Counted from the stretch's first letter, positions 50,881 through 59,808 are shown. The stretch: 64,000 bases of DNA from Pseudomonas sp. TCU-HL1 (GCF_001708505.1 NZ_CP015992.1:4526001-4590000), one strand, 5' to 3'. The notes: a model not told the origin generated them from the letters alone. Translations and numbers: made by a program.

Positions 50881-51845
50881 GCGACTGCGTCCCCCAACCC
50901 GAACCGCACCGGTGGCTGTTGCGCGGAAAATGAAGCAACAATCTTCACGTAGCGACCTTCTGACCAAAAATTGGGATTCTGAGTTCTATGCTTTCGTACT
51001 CACCATTTCTTAACTACTTTAACGAGTATCTTCTTGCAATTTAAATTTTCACTCAAATCCGTAGAACGCGTAGCGGTAATGACGATTTCTTCCTCAAAAC
51101 ATAGTAGCCAGATTCAAATTACAAGACATTGATTTTATTGTAAAAATCCAAAACCACCAAAACACCAACCCAAGCGGGCTACCCAGCCAACAAGCCCCTA
51201 TGTCAAGCATGATGACTTAGCGACTTAATTTCTGAGGGTCGTTCGATGAGGTATTTTTCACCAGGCACCTTGCCTTTTTTCCAGACACCCTCCTCTAATA
51301 ATATAAATATTTATTAAATAAAAAATATATAATAAAGAATAAGGAAAGGTAGAAGGACAATACTCCGCCCTGCGGGAGCCCCTGCCCCTTCCTGCCGGCT
51401 CCTTACGGCCGCCCCCTCCACAAGACTTCACGCGTCGAGTTCGGCCAAGCACCAGGACGTTAAGCGCCCCAGGGAAGTCCACCCGCCCCAGAAGGGCGAT
51501 ATGTACGAGCTTGGCGCCGATGCCGAGTCCTAGTAGGGGCATGGCGTCGTCTGCACAATGGCCAACGGAGCTGATGTCAGGCAGTTCGACTGGCTGCTGC
51601 ACGGCGAGGGAACGTGGTCAATACCAACGCGTGTTACAGGGGGTGATAACCGCATCCAGCGAGCGGGACATGAGTGATCAGGCAGATTGCGTCGCACCGT
51701 TACGCTGAGCAAACGCCAGTTCAGCTACTTGAAGGTTCGCTTCCTAAGCCGTGCTAAGCACGCTGCGCGTTGGGGATTCCGTCACCCTGCCGAACCGCAG
51801 GATGGCTCGCCAACCGTTGCCGGCTGACACAGGAAGGGCAATTCC
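50881..51845. other. Gene-poor, partly AT-rich stretch
   Basis: About 965 bp without a supportable gene. 50940-51345 is clearly AT-rich, with an almost pure A/T run near 51295-51345, while 51360-51720 is GC-rich again. Open frames here lack ribosome binding sites and consistent coding character. The composition suggests patchwork insertion and decay. Confidence 0.5.
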
Positions 51846-51974
51846 ATGAATCCCCAAGCAGAATCCCCTAACAGGGCGGAGCGTGAGGCTATAGCCCCGC
51901 CGCCTGGTTCTCGGGCTGTGCTTTTGAAGGAGCTTGGCTACCGGGCGGGGAAAATCGGGACGAGTCAGGCCTAG
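51846..51974 (+). CDS. Small ORF, 42 residues, unknown
   Basis: ATG at 51846 is preceded by AGGAAGGG about 6 nt upstream. The peptide is basic with Pro- and Ala-rich patches (EAIAPPPGSRAVLLKELGYR). No family is recognised. It could be a fragment of a larger decayed gene. The good ribosome binding site is the only support. Confidence 0.3.
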   Translation: MNPQAESPNRAEREAIAPPPGSRAVLLKELGYRAGKIGTSQA

Positions 51975-52216
51975 TTTTCGGCGCGGGTTTTGTCGCGTTC
52001 ATAGTTCACGCTCAAGGATAAGAAGTGCCTGTACCCTCTGCACCGTGGACTTGGCGCAGGAGCAAACAGTGGCTCCATTCCGGATCGTTGTACCCACGCC
52101 ATGCACAGCTTAATCCGAGCATGCAGGCTGGCATCAATGGCGCAGTTTTTGTACTTACCGGCTGCCTTTGCCCTCTTGATCCCTTGAAACCTGCGCAGTT
52201 GCTCCTCCGCCGTCAT
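51971..52216 (-). CDS. Second resolvase-tail duplicate ORF (81 residues)
   Basis: The protein begins MTAEEQLRRFQGIKRAKAAGKYK, nearly identical to the next ORF upstream, and then diverges into unrelated sequence. Its start overlaps the preceding stop as ATGA. It arises from the 187-188-bp direct repeat described separately. Function is doubtful; it may be a by-product of duplication. Confidence 0.35.
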   Translation of the reverse strand: MTAEEQLRRFQGIKRAKAAGKYKNCAIDASLHARIKLCMAWVQRSGMEPLFAPAPSPRCRGYRHFLSLSVNYERDKTRAEN

Positions 52217-52450
52217 ACATTGCCCCCTGGGTAAGCGCTGATGCCGACCTCCCGACTGGCTGCATTCCGGATCGATGTACCCACGTCCTTGCGCAGCTTG
52301 ATACGAGCATGCAGGCAGGCATCAATGGTGCGGCTTTTGTACTTACCTGCTGCTTTTGCCCTCTTGATCCCTTGAAGCCTGCGCAGTTGCTCCTCCGCCG
52401 TCATGCATTGCCCCCTGGGTAAGCGCTTGTGCCGACCTCCCGATTGGCTG
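52076..52450. repeat. Tandem direct repeat of about 187 bp at the 3' end of the resolvase gene
   Basis: Two adjacent units (about 52076-52262 and 52263-52450) share long identical stretches. Examples are the block around the CATTCCGGATCG start of each unit, the GTACTTACC..CTGC segment, and the block encoding MTAEEQLRR. The start codons of the two small ORFs are 188 bp apart (52216 and 52404). The units differ by scattered substitutions, so the duplication is not recent. Confidence 0.8.
52213..52404 (-). CDS. First resolvase-tail duplicate ORF (63 residues)
   Basis: The peptide MTAEEQLRRLQGIKRAKAAG continues to a tail REVGISAYPGGN, almost the same as the resolvase C-terminus REVGTSAYPGGN. Its first half resembles the resolvase segment REGIAKAKKAGKYKGRK. 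It starts by ATGA overlap with the resolvase stop and ends by ATGA overlap with the next ORF. It is probably a truncated internal duplicate of the resolvase C-terminal region without a helix-turn-helix. Confidence 0.45.
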   Translation of the reverse strand: MTAEEQLRRLQGIKRAKAAGKYKSRTIDACLHARIKLRKDVGTSIRNAASREVGISAYPGGNV

Positions 52451-52988
52451 CCAGCGCACGGTAAACGGTGGCTTGGCCAACACCTACCTGCTCGGCGATC
52501 CTGGCTTTGGACACACCTTCGCACGCCAGGCGCAGTATGGCGGCCCGCTTGTCCTCGTGGATGGGCTTGCGCCCCTTGTACTTGCCGGCCTTCTTCGCTT
52601 TGGCAATCCCCTCGCGCTGCCGCTCGAGCATCATGGTTCGCTCCCACTCGGCCACACCGCCCAATACGGTCAAAATCAGCTTGCCGGTGGGTGTGCTGGT
52701 ATCCAGGCCCAGATTGAGGATCCGCACCTCAACCAACTTCAGTTCCAGTCGGCGCAGTATCTGGAGCAAGTCCCCGATCGAACGGGCCAACCGGTCAAGC
52801 TTGGTGACAACGAAGGTGTCCCCCTCGCGGGAAAACTCAATCGCCGCATCTAACTGAGCACGATGAGCAACGGATGACACCTGCTCCTTGAATATCTTTT
52901 CACAACCGCACAGCTCCAGTTCACGCAGTTGGGCCTCAAAGCCAGCCTCTTGCTCAATGGTTGAGGTGCGGGCATAACCAATATCCAT
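52401..52988 (-). CDS. Serine recombinase (Tn3-type resolvase/invertase family)
   Basis: The protein is 195 residues. The catalytic Ser is in GYARTSTIEQ near residue 9, TKLDRLARSIGDL near 62 holds active-site Arg residues, EWERTMMLERQREGIAKAKKAGKYKGRK near 120 forms the long E-helix and linker, and a C-terminal helix-turn-helix (SKARIAEQVGVGQATVYRAL) binds DNA. It would catalyse resolution or inversion at a local res-like site, which should lie upstream of the start (after 52988); none was pinned down. It marks the island as mobile or once mobile. Confidence 0.9.
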   Translation of the reverse strand: MDIGYARTSTIEQEAGFEAQLRELELCGCEKIFKEQVSSVAHRAQLDAAIEFSREGDTFVVTKLDRLARSIGDLLQILRRLELKLVEVRILNLGLDTSTPTGKLILTVLGGVAEWERTMMLERQREGIAKAKKAGKYKGRKPIHEDKRAAILRLACEGVSKARIAEQVGVGQATVYRALAANREVGTSAYPGGNA

Positions 52989-54072
52989 CGTTCTTCTCCC
53001 ATATACGCTTTAGATGCTGTGATAGCCCACCTCTCAAAAAGCAAAACCTACTTATATGGGAAGTTTAGGCCGGGACTTTCCTGCATTCACATGAGCCAGG
53101 CCCATTGAGAAACCGCCCAGGAGAATAGATTAGAAAACCATCACCAAATAATTACCTAAATTGCACTGCAGACACGTTACTTATATACACACCCTCAGCA
53201 ACACGCCATACAACCCATAACAATTACCTAGACAGTTTTGCGATATCAATCGCCACAGAAACATCCCTTACCACCCCAAACAAATTCGACCAATCAGGCA
53301 CCCCACCCACACTTTTTATAAATAAAAACTCCCAGACGGACTACAACAGTCCTCCTCACCACTTACCCCCATCAAAAAAAACCATAGGTACTCAGTACAA
53401 ATCCCTTCAAAACCCAGGAACCTTGGAAATCTCTATAACTAGCCCCCAGCAACCACCAAACTAATAATCACTACACTTAATAAAATCCAAAAATAGTTCC
53501 CCATCACAGATTCGAGTCTTTCTTACGCGATGCAGACTTATCTCCCAGCCCCGACCGCATCAACTGGCAAACAAGGAAGCGCGATAGTTAGACCTTCCTA
53601 TTAGAACCATATCAATCCTTTTTTCACCCGATTCAGGGTCATTGGGGCGTTCTCCTAACTTCTTAGTGAGAATGGAAAAGTGCGGCAAGACAAGTTGACG
53701 GGCGGACATCGTCCCCGCCTTGGTTTTACCTACGGCAGAGAGGAGCCGCAGAAGGCTCCAAGTACCGTGCTGATCTGTCGATGCGCGACAACCCTATCCG
53801 CTGATGATTCTCGCAACAATGTCGCGAAAACAAATGTTAATAAGAAGACTTTTCATATCCATCGTCCAGGCTGGTGAGCATGGCCAAAAGCAGCCGCGCG
53901 CAACGCTGTACCCAGTACCGAGCACGCCCACATGGCACAACGCCATCCACTCTGCAGCCCAGTAACCACGGGGCCTCGCAATTTTTTTCAAGCAGGATTT
54001 CAAGGTCTCTGCATACTTAAAGGTAGGGATAGGACGTAGACACGAGAACGCATAACCAATGGAGAAACCTAA
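52989..54072. other. AT-rich gene-poor region of about 1.1 kb
   Basis: The base composition is visibly lower in GC than the rest of the window, with many AATTACC-like and poly-A/C stretches, especially 53040-53660. No supportable ORF was found; the 65-codon frame at 53680 has no ribosome binding site. It is a plausible place for a res site, an origin or MvaT-bound DNA, but no clear iterons were seen. Confidence 0.5.
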
Positions 54073-54552
54073 ATGGGCGTCAAGGAAGAAGCCGCTGCAA
54101 AAATGACCTGGTCCCCCAACGAAATCACCTGCAAGGTCATCGAAACCGGAACTCCTAGCTATGACCGCATGACGAACGAGGCGAGGGGCCGTGGCCGTGG
54201 CCAGCAGTTCCGCAAGTCCACCCTCCTCTACGACGCCTTGGCCTTAATCTACAACGACACGGCGCTGGGCAATCTGCTGGTGGTAGACCTGCCAAATCGC
54301 CCCTCGCCCAGCAATCTGCGCAAAACTATCGAGAATCGCGGGGTCAAGGAGTGCGACTACCGTTTGTTCCGCCCAACGTTCGACGAACATGGCCAGCGTT
54401 ATCCCTTGAACAAACGTCCGTTGGTCTTGCAACGCATCAGCGACCAAAAAATGCGGACTGTTCAAGAGTTCACTACTCAGGCTGAAGCTATCGCGAAGGA
54501 AGCCGCGGAACGGGGCACCTCGAACAACAATTCTCAGCCTGAAAACCAGTGA
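54073..54552 (+). CDS. Conserved-looking island protein of unknown function
   Basis: This 159-residue soluble protein starts with ATG at 54073 (GGAGAAA upstream). It has a basic Gly/Arg-rich segment EARGRGRGQQFRKS near residue 38, then a mixed alpha/beta stretch and a hydrophilic tail. I do not recognise a family. It is separated from the primase gene by 427 bp of non-coding DNA. Position suggests an accessory or replication-related role, but nothing in the sequence proves it. Confidence 0.65.
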   Translation: MGVKEEAAAKMTWSPNEITCKVIETGTPSYDRMTNEARGRGRGQQFRKSTLLYDALALIYNDTALGNLLVVDLPNRPSPSNLRKTIENRGVKECDYRLFRPTFDEHGQRYPLNKRPLVLQRISDQKMRTVQEFTTQAEAIAKEAAERGTSNNNSQPENQ

Positions 54553-54979
54553 GTCTCGAAGCGACCCACAGTTATGGAAAAACGATTACTAACAGTCAGC
54601 CCTAAGGCCTAATTGTAAGAAATCGTCCACAGAGAGAAGTTAAAGACTCGCATCAACCCACCGGGGACCATTACCCCACCTCACCCCACTACGAACTTAA
54701 CCCACAGGAGCTTCTGCGCGTCTTATAAATAACAATAATTCTTTACCAACCCCAAAATACCGCCAAAGAACCTCAGGCATACATGCTCCGCATGCCATAT
54801 CTTTGCGCCCAAAAAATTATCTCACCCATTCCGCTGGCTAGTTGCATAGCTCGCATTCGGCCGACTCATAAATTGCTCCGCTATATGCAAGCGGCGGAAA
54901 CCAACCTGGTCAAGCCACTGCATCTAACTGAAATTATCCACACACGCCGACATAGTTAACAAATCGAGAAGGATATAAT
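54553..54979. other. Non-coding region upstream of the primase
   Basis: 427 bp, AT-rich, without a gene. AAGGA lies about 10 nt before the primase ATG. The region directly before a replication gene is where an origin would be expected, but I saw no clear repeats. Confidence 0.4.
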
Positions 54980-57781
54980 ATGTACCACTATTACCAGCGC
55001 TCCGAGCATGATGCGTGGACGCCTCTGCACAGCAACAGCGACCAGGACCCGGTGGCACTGGCCAAGGCCGCAGGGGCAAAGAAACTGACCATCCTGGCGC
55101 TGAACCAAATGGTCGCCGACGGCGACGACCCTGAGGTGCCGCGTAACCGTGACAAGCTGGGCTACCGGGGGCCGCTGTACTTCGACATCGACTGCAAGGA
55201 AGACCTGTCGCAGGCCATCCGCAGCGGCCGGGAACTGGTCGGCAAGCTGACCAAGATGGGTGTGCCGAAGTCCATGATCCAGGTCTACCTGTCGGGCTCC
55301 AAGGGCCTGCATGTGCTGGTCCCGGAAAGCCTGTTCACCGGCAGCCGGTTCATGCTGCGCCTGCCGGAAATCTACAAGGAGATGGCCCGCGAATTGTTCG
55401 TCATCGGCCTCGACTACGCGGTGTACAGCGGCGGCCGGGGCAACTGCTTCCGCATCGCCAACCTGCAGCGCGCCGATGGCAACTACCGCGTGCCGGTGAC
55501 CGCCGACGAGCTGGAGACCCTGGACGAGGCGACCTACCGCGAGTGGGTGAAAGGCCCGCGCAACGTGGAGTTCGACGACCCGCAGGGGCTGGTGGCGCAT
55601 GAGCTACAGGCCATGTTTGAAGAGGCCAAGAAGCGCGTCAACACCAAACGCAAGATCGTGATCATCGCCAGCTCGTCGGACATGGAGAAGATCCGCGAGC
55701 CGGTGCCGGCCTGCATCCAGATGCTCTGCGACAACAAGGACATTAAGGGCGACGCCAGCTTCAACCAACAGGCCACCCAGCTCGCCACCTACCTGGTGCG
55801 CGCCGAGGTGCCGCAGACCGTGGCCGACAGCCTGGCCTCGCGCTTGGCGAGCAACGGTAAGTCGAGCACGTACAGCACGGCCAAGGCGCGCCGCGACCAC
55901 ATCGAAGCCCAGGTGCGCTACATCGAGCACACCCCCAGCTTCAGCTTTGGCTGCAACCCCATCCGCGCCCTGCTCAGCAAGCGCCCGTGCGACGGCTGCC
56001 CGATCTCCGAGGGGGCCAGCGCCGAGGACGGCGACACCGCCCAGTGCGCAGAGGCGCTGGCCGACGGGTACTACGTGAAGGCCGGTGAAGGCCGGCGTCA
56101 GCTCTGCAACTACACCCTGGAAGCCGTCGACATGTTCATGGAGACACCCGAGGACGGCACCGCCGAGCGCCGCGTGGCCACCCGCGTGAAGGTGATCAAG
56201 GGCGGCGTGGAGCTGGGCCAGGCGGTGATTAAGGAATCCTCGTTCATCAGCCGCTCGGCCTTCGTCCGCGAATTCGAGGGTATGAAAAACCTGATGTTTT
56301 GGGGCAACGACGTAGACGTGCAGCGTATCAAAGGCGCGCTTTTCCAAGAGGATCAGGTCATGGGCGAGATTTACCAGGTCTACACCGCCGGGGTTCACCT
56401 CGATTTCGTTGGCGACATCCCCGTGTTCACCTATGTCGAGCCGGACATGAGCGTGAACAGCGTCAAGGTGCGCGGCACCCACCAATACCTCGGCACCCTG
56501 CAGGCGCGGCCGTACTTCGCGCACTGCACCATGGCCGAGAAGGGTGACCAGGAGGTGGACAATGCACTCTGCCACCTGCTCCAGATCAATCAGCAGCACG
56601 AGATCGGGCTGATGGTCGGCTGGTGTGTGGCAGTGCACTTCAAGGCGCATCTGATGCGCCTGTTCAGCCAGTTCCCGATCCTCTCGCTGTGGGGCAGTGC
56701 CGGCTCGGGCAAGTCGATGACCGCAGGCCTGATCACCTGGCTGAACGGAACGGACTACATGCAGCTGCACACTGGCGTCAACGCCCCGTCGACCTCGCAA
56801 TACGGCATGCTCGACTACCTCGCCAGCACCACGACCGTGCCGAGGATCGTCGAGGAATACAACAAGTCGAAGATGACCCGGTCCAGCTTCAAGGACATCG
56901 GCGAGCTGATCAAGGCGGCCTGGAACGCCGAAGCCACCCTCAAGGGTCGCCCCAACGCGCGCTCCATGAGCCGGTTCGGCGCCGAGGCCATCGCCATTCC
57001 AGCCACCGCCCCGGTGATCGTGATCTCGGAGCAGGAGATCGAGATGCCGGCGATTCAGGAGCGCAGCATTTGCGTCCATCTGACCAAGGCCAAACGTGGC
57101 CAACGCCGTCCATATTTCGAGCAGGCCAAGAAGAACCGCGAACACCTGCGGCGCCTGGGTAAGACGCTCATGGCCAGCGCGCTGACTACCTCCCTTGCCG
57201 AGGTAGAGAACTTGATGAACGAGGCGTCCAAGTTGCTCCCGGAGGGCATGGATGACCGTCCGCGCTACTCGCTGCAGGTCGTCTTGGTGGGGCTGTGGAA
57301 ACTGCGCGAAGTCTGCGTGCAGCAGCAATTGCTGGAGACCCTCGCCGTCCTCGAACCGATCATCAAGGTCATTGAGCGCTCTAGCGGTGCCGGCACCGCC
57401 TACGTGCAGAGCGAGATCGACCTCGTGATGGAGAAGATCGCGGTGCTTGTGGCGATCTCCCGCGCCGCCGACGAGGCGAAGAACGGCCAGGTTTATCTGC
57501 ACGAAGGCCTGCAGTACACGATCACTGAGCAGCACCTGATCCTCGACCCGGTCCTGGCCCACGCTGCCTACACCCGCTACTGCGCGCAGGAAGAGCGCAG
57601 CGCGCCGGTGATCGACAGCGGCAAGCAATTCCTGAAACTGATCCAGGAGGAACCCTACTTTGAGAAGTGCGAGCCGTATGCCGGTATGGCCGACGGGCGG
57701 GAAATGCTCTTCCTGTCGCTGAAGATGCTGAAGGAAAATGGGGTGAACATCAGCCTGCTGGGCTGCGGGAGTGCTGTATGA
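54980..57781 (+). CDS. Archaeo-eukaryotic-type primase (AEP) fused to P-loop ATPase domain
   Basis: In this 933-residue protein, the N-terminal AEP primase fold has the metal-binding DxD in YFDIDCKED (Asp69, Asp71) and the nucleotide-binding SGSKGLH motif ending in His111. A Cys-rich segment near 330-355 (CNPIRALLSKRPCDGCP, then further Cys) looks like a zinc-binding element. A P-loop NTPase domain follows with Walker A GSAGSGKS near 572-580 and an acidic IVEEYNKS segment near 625. Primase-helicase proteins of this kind start replication of plasmids, phages and satellite elements. It has no integrase nearby. The full-length ORF indicates selection. The C-terminal fold assignment is less certain than the primase. 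Confidence 0.82.
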   Translation: MYHYYQRSEHDAWTPLHSNSDQDPVALAKAAGAKKLTILALNQMVADGDDPEVPRNRDKLGYRGPLYFDIDCKEDLSQAIRSGRELVGKLTKMGVPKSMIQVYLSGSKGLHVLVPESLFTGSRFMLRLPEIYKEMARELFVIGLDYAVYSGGRGNCFRIANLQRADGNYRVPVTADELETLDEATYREWVKGPRNVEFDDPQGLVAHELQAMFEEAKKRVNTKRKIVIIASSSDMEKIREPVPACIQMLCDNKDIKGDASFNQQATQLATYLVRAEVPQTVADSLASRLASNGKSSTYSTAKARRDHIEAQVRYIEHTPSFSFGCNPIRALLSKRPCDGCPISEGASAEDGDTAQCAEALADGYYVKAGEGRRQLCNYTLEAVDMFMETPEDGTAERRVATRVKVIKGGVELGQAVIKESSFISRSAFVREFEGMKNLMFWGNDVDVQRIKGALFQEDQVMGEIYQVYTAGVHLDFVGDIPVFTYVEPDMSVNSVKVRGTHQYLGTLQARPYFAHCTMAEKGDQEVDNALCHLLQINQQHEIGLMVGWCVAVHFKAHLMRLFSQFPILSLWGSAGSGKSMTAGLITWLNGTDYMQLHTGVNAPSTSQYGMLDYLASTTTVPRIVEEYNKSKMTRSSFKDIGELIKAAWNAEATLKGRPNARSMSRFGAEAIAIPATAPVIVISEQEIEMPAIQERSICVHLTKAKRGQRRPYFEQAKKNREHLRRLGKTLMASALTTSLAEVENLMNEASKLLPEGMDDRPRYSLQVVLVGLWKLREVCVQQQLLETLAVLEPIIKVIERSSGAGTAYVQSEIDLVMEKIAVLVAISRAADEAKNGQVYLHEGLQYTITEQHLILDPVLAHAAYTRYCAQEERSAPVIDSGKQFLKLIQEEPYFEKCEPYAGMADGREMLFLSLKMLKENGVNISLLGCGSAV

Positions 57782-57874
57782 ATCGCCAACTAGCCCCGTA
57801 ATAGCCCACTCCAACCAAGACCAGTCCCTAGTAAACAATTACCAGTTCATCGTAGGTGTGTAAGGAGAAAAATA

Positions 57875-58075
57875 ATGAATAATGCCAACCCCATCACCCC
57901 TATCGCCGTGAGTGTCGAAGAAAGCACTCGTTACTCCGGCCACACCCGCTCCGCGACCTATGAAGCCATTGCCAAGGGGGAACTGATTTCGTTCAAATCT
58001 GGAAAGCGCCGTCTCATCCTCGTCAAGGAATTGGAGGCTTGGCTGAACCGCCTCGCAAAAGAAAACGCCCGGTAA
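57875..58075 (+). CDS. AlpA/excisionase-like small DNA-binding protein
   Basis: This 66-residue protein has a winged-helix pattern: VSVEESTRYSGHTRSATYEAIAKGELISFKSGKRRLILVKELEAWLNRL, as in helix-turn-helix excisionase-like (AlpA/MerR-type) proteins. AAGGAGAAA precedes the ATG. It lies 93 bp after the primase gene. Such proteins act as excisionase or as transcription activators of integrative elements, which fits the island. Confidence 0.8.
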   Translation: MNNANPITPIAVSVEESTRYSGHTRSATYEAIAKGELISFKSGKRRLILVKELEAWLNRLAKENAR

Positions 58076-58122
58076 ATGCCCGGCTGGCCCCAGACATACT
58101 GATGGGATGCCCCCTTACTCCG

Positions 58123-58151
58123 CCCTTCACCAATACCCCTTTGGTGAAGGG
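58123..58151. terminator. Convergent hairpin between AlpA-like and BRCT genes
   Basis: A 10-bp perfect stem, CCCTTCACCA with TGGTGAAGGG, and a 9-nt loop lie between two converging genes (stops at 58075 plus and 58210 minus). No T tract, so termination is inferred from position and stem. Confidence 0.6.
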
Positions 58152-58209
58152 TAGCCCTCTTTGTCCCCGCCTTTACGCCCTTCCTGAAACGCAGAGTCCT
58201 GCAAAGGCA

Positions 58210-58854
58210 TCAGCCAAACACCGCCTTCTGCCAGTGTTCCTCGCTCACGATCGCAAGTGGCACTCCGGCTTCACGAAGCTCAACGGCTTTCTTGATCTTG
58301 GTGCCGTAGGTGCTGTGCAGCCATTGCTCATTGCCGATGGCGCCGACCACCAGGTAGTGGATCTTCTTGCTAACGCCCGCGCCAATCTGGCCGCCGCGAT
58401 CAATGACCAGCGATTCGCAGTTCTTACGTGGACCGTAGGCCATGACGCCGGTAAACACGAACAGACGACCGTTCCACTGAAGTTCCGGAGCCGGCCTGCA
58501 GAGTGGTAGATCAGTGGGCGGGGCGTAGGCATTGTCGCTGGCGCGAGGCACGGAAGTGCTCAAGCCGGCGAAATTGCGCAGGGTGGTCAGCAGTTCGGCT
58601 GCTTCCTCTGCATCAAGCACGCCGTCAGCGAGCATGTCGGAAAGGCGGCGGTAGAGAAGGTTGATTACTGGGTCATCAAGCTGTGCAAGATTGCTGGCGA
58701 TCCAGTTCTCCAGAAACTCGGCCTCTTGCTGGTTAATCCGTCCGTCCGCGGTGATGCCAGCGGCAAGACCGACCAAGGCATCGGCGGAGCGTCTGTCGAT
58801 GCGGGCTTGATGGAAGAAGCGGCTGTTCTGGAACTCCCCATGCAGATCAACCAT
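58210..58854 (-). CDS. TerB-like plus BRCT domain protein
   Basis: The protein is 214 residues from the ATG at 58854, chosen because AAGGAGA lies 6 nt upstream. Residues 20-110 form an all-helical region with DGRINQQEAEFLENWI and DGVLDAEEAAELLTTL, reminiscent of TerB-like calcium/metal-sensor repeats. Residues about 135-210 form a BRCT domain (WNGRLFVFTGVMAYGPRK, then GGQIGAGVSKKIHYLVVG, then AIVSEEHW). BRCT domains bind DNA ends or phosphopeptides and occur in bacterial ligases and nuclease-linked proteins. The combination suggests DNA processing or defence, with no specific function known. It overlaps the upstream gene by 8 bp. Confidence 0.8.
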   Translation of the reverse strand: MVDLHGEFQNSRFFHQARIDRRSADALVGLAAGITADGRINQQEAEFLENWIASNLAQLDDPVINLLYRRLSDMLADGVLDAEEAAELLTTLRNFAGLSTSVPRASDNAYAPPTDLPLCRPAPELQWNGRLFVFTGVMAYGPRKNCESLVIDRGGQIGAGVSKKIHYLVVGAIGNEQWLHSTYGTKIKKAVELREAGVPLAIVSEEHWQKAVFG

Positions 58855-59257
58855 TGTTCTCTCCTTCGTCTGCGCTGTTCTGTTGCTCGGCCAGCTTTGC
58901 AACGTCGGGCGTGAACGTCACGACCATGCCGGTAGCAGAGCATGTAAGGGTGACTTCAGCTTCTAGGTCGATTTCCAGATCTTGGCCACACAAGCCCTGC
59001 CATTGGGCCAGATAGGAGAGCGCGCCGAACTTTTCCTTCTTCTTCAGTTGACGCGCAACACCACCCTTCCAATGTAGGGGCGGCAGTTCTCCAGCTTTGC
59101 AGCGCGCGGCCAAGTCAGGATTCTGGGTGGCTAGAGCGCGGCCTGTTTCCCAGCACTTGATCAGGCCACGGTCGGGCCCTTGCCAGGTATCTGCCCAGCC
59201 TTGCTTTGGACGGTCAGGTTCCGAGAAGAGATGACGAATGAGGGAGGTGCCTACCAT
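58847..59257 (-). CDS. Protein of unknown function, coupled to the BRCT protein
   Basis: This 136-residue soluble protein has no signal or membrane segment and no motif that I recognise (central HWKGGVARQLKKKEKFG, acidic tail). It overlaps the BRCT gene by 8 bp and so is probably cotranslated with it. It is the last gene before the tRNA. Confidence 0.7.
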   Translation of the reverse strand: MVGTSLIRHLFSEPDRPKQGWADTWQGPDRGLIKCWETGRALATQNPDLAARCKAGELPPLHWKGGVARQLKKKEKFGALSYLAQWQGLCGQDLEIDLEAEVTLTCSATGMVVTFTPDVAKLAEQQNSADEGENNG

Positions 59258-59731
59258 GGTGAACTCCGCTGTCCATGCATTTAGGGCATTCTGCCATCAC
59301 GCGAAGCCAGTGAACTACAACTGCACCAGACTAAACGCGTCGGTCAAAATCTTGAGCTCCGCTACAGAAGTGATTCCCAGAACATCAGAAGGCGATGGGT
59401 GAACGGAAATGCAAGGTGGGCATCCGTTCGACTCAGATCGGCATAAGTGGTGCTAAAGGTAGACATGGGCATTCGGGCCACCCAGTGACACGCAAATTGT
59501 TCAACGACTACGGTTTCGAATAGTAGACGCTGGGCAAACACCTGTCGTTAAGCGGGCTTGCCGAAGCAGTCATCTGGGTCGTAACCGTTCGCGCGAAGCA
59601 GTATTTAGTGCCGAGAATCCCAAGCAGGGCAGCCTGGCTAGTGCAGTGATGCAGCAGTTCCTTTTGCACCCACCATGCACCCATGGGAAAAGGCTTAACT
59701 GACTGCGAGTAGCTGGAGGCCCCTGAATATA
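59258..59731. other. Intergenic region between island and tRNA-Arg
   Basis: In 474 bp no gene is seen. If the island uses the tRNA as attachment site, an att sequence should overlap the tRNA 3' end at 59732. No second copy was recognised at the left boundary. Confidence 0.5.
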
Positions 59732-59808
59732 TGGCGTCCCAGAGTGGGTTCGAACCACCAACCTTCCCCTTAGGAGGGGGATGCTCTATCCAATTGAGCT
59801 ACTGGGAC
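59732..59808 (-). tRNA. tRNA-Arg (anticodon CCU, reads AGG)
   Basis: The minus strand folds as a complete cloverleaf. The 7-bp acceptor is GTCCCAG with CTGGGAC, the D stem is GCTC/GAGC, the 5-bp anticodon stem is TCCCC/GGGGA around loop CTCCTAA (anticodon CCT), and the T arm has loop TTCGAAC. The discriminator is G and CCA is encoded at 59734-59732. 77 nt. Such tRNA genes are common integration targets. Confidence 0.95.

Noticed and set aside
51258..51602. 114-codon minus-strand ORF in the decayed part of the island
   Set aside because: No ribosome binding site, composition changes in the middle into pure AT-rich sequence, no motif.
52989..54072. CRISPR array or iteron origin in the AT-rich region
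   Set aside because: No regularly spaced repeats were found. AATTACC occurs a few times without consistent spacing.
55604..57838. Long minus-strand open frame of 744 codons opposite the primase
   Set aside because: Low-complexity His/Ala/Leu-rich translation, antisense to a protein with intact catalytic motifs.
59732..59808. Duplicate of the tRNA 3' end at the left island boundary (attL/attR pair)
   Set aside because: Visual search of 49.4-50.2 kb and the rest of the island found no matching segment of useful length.
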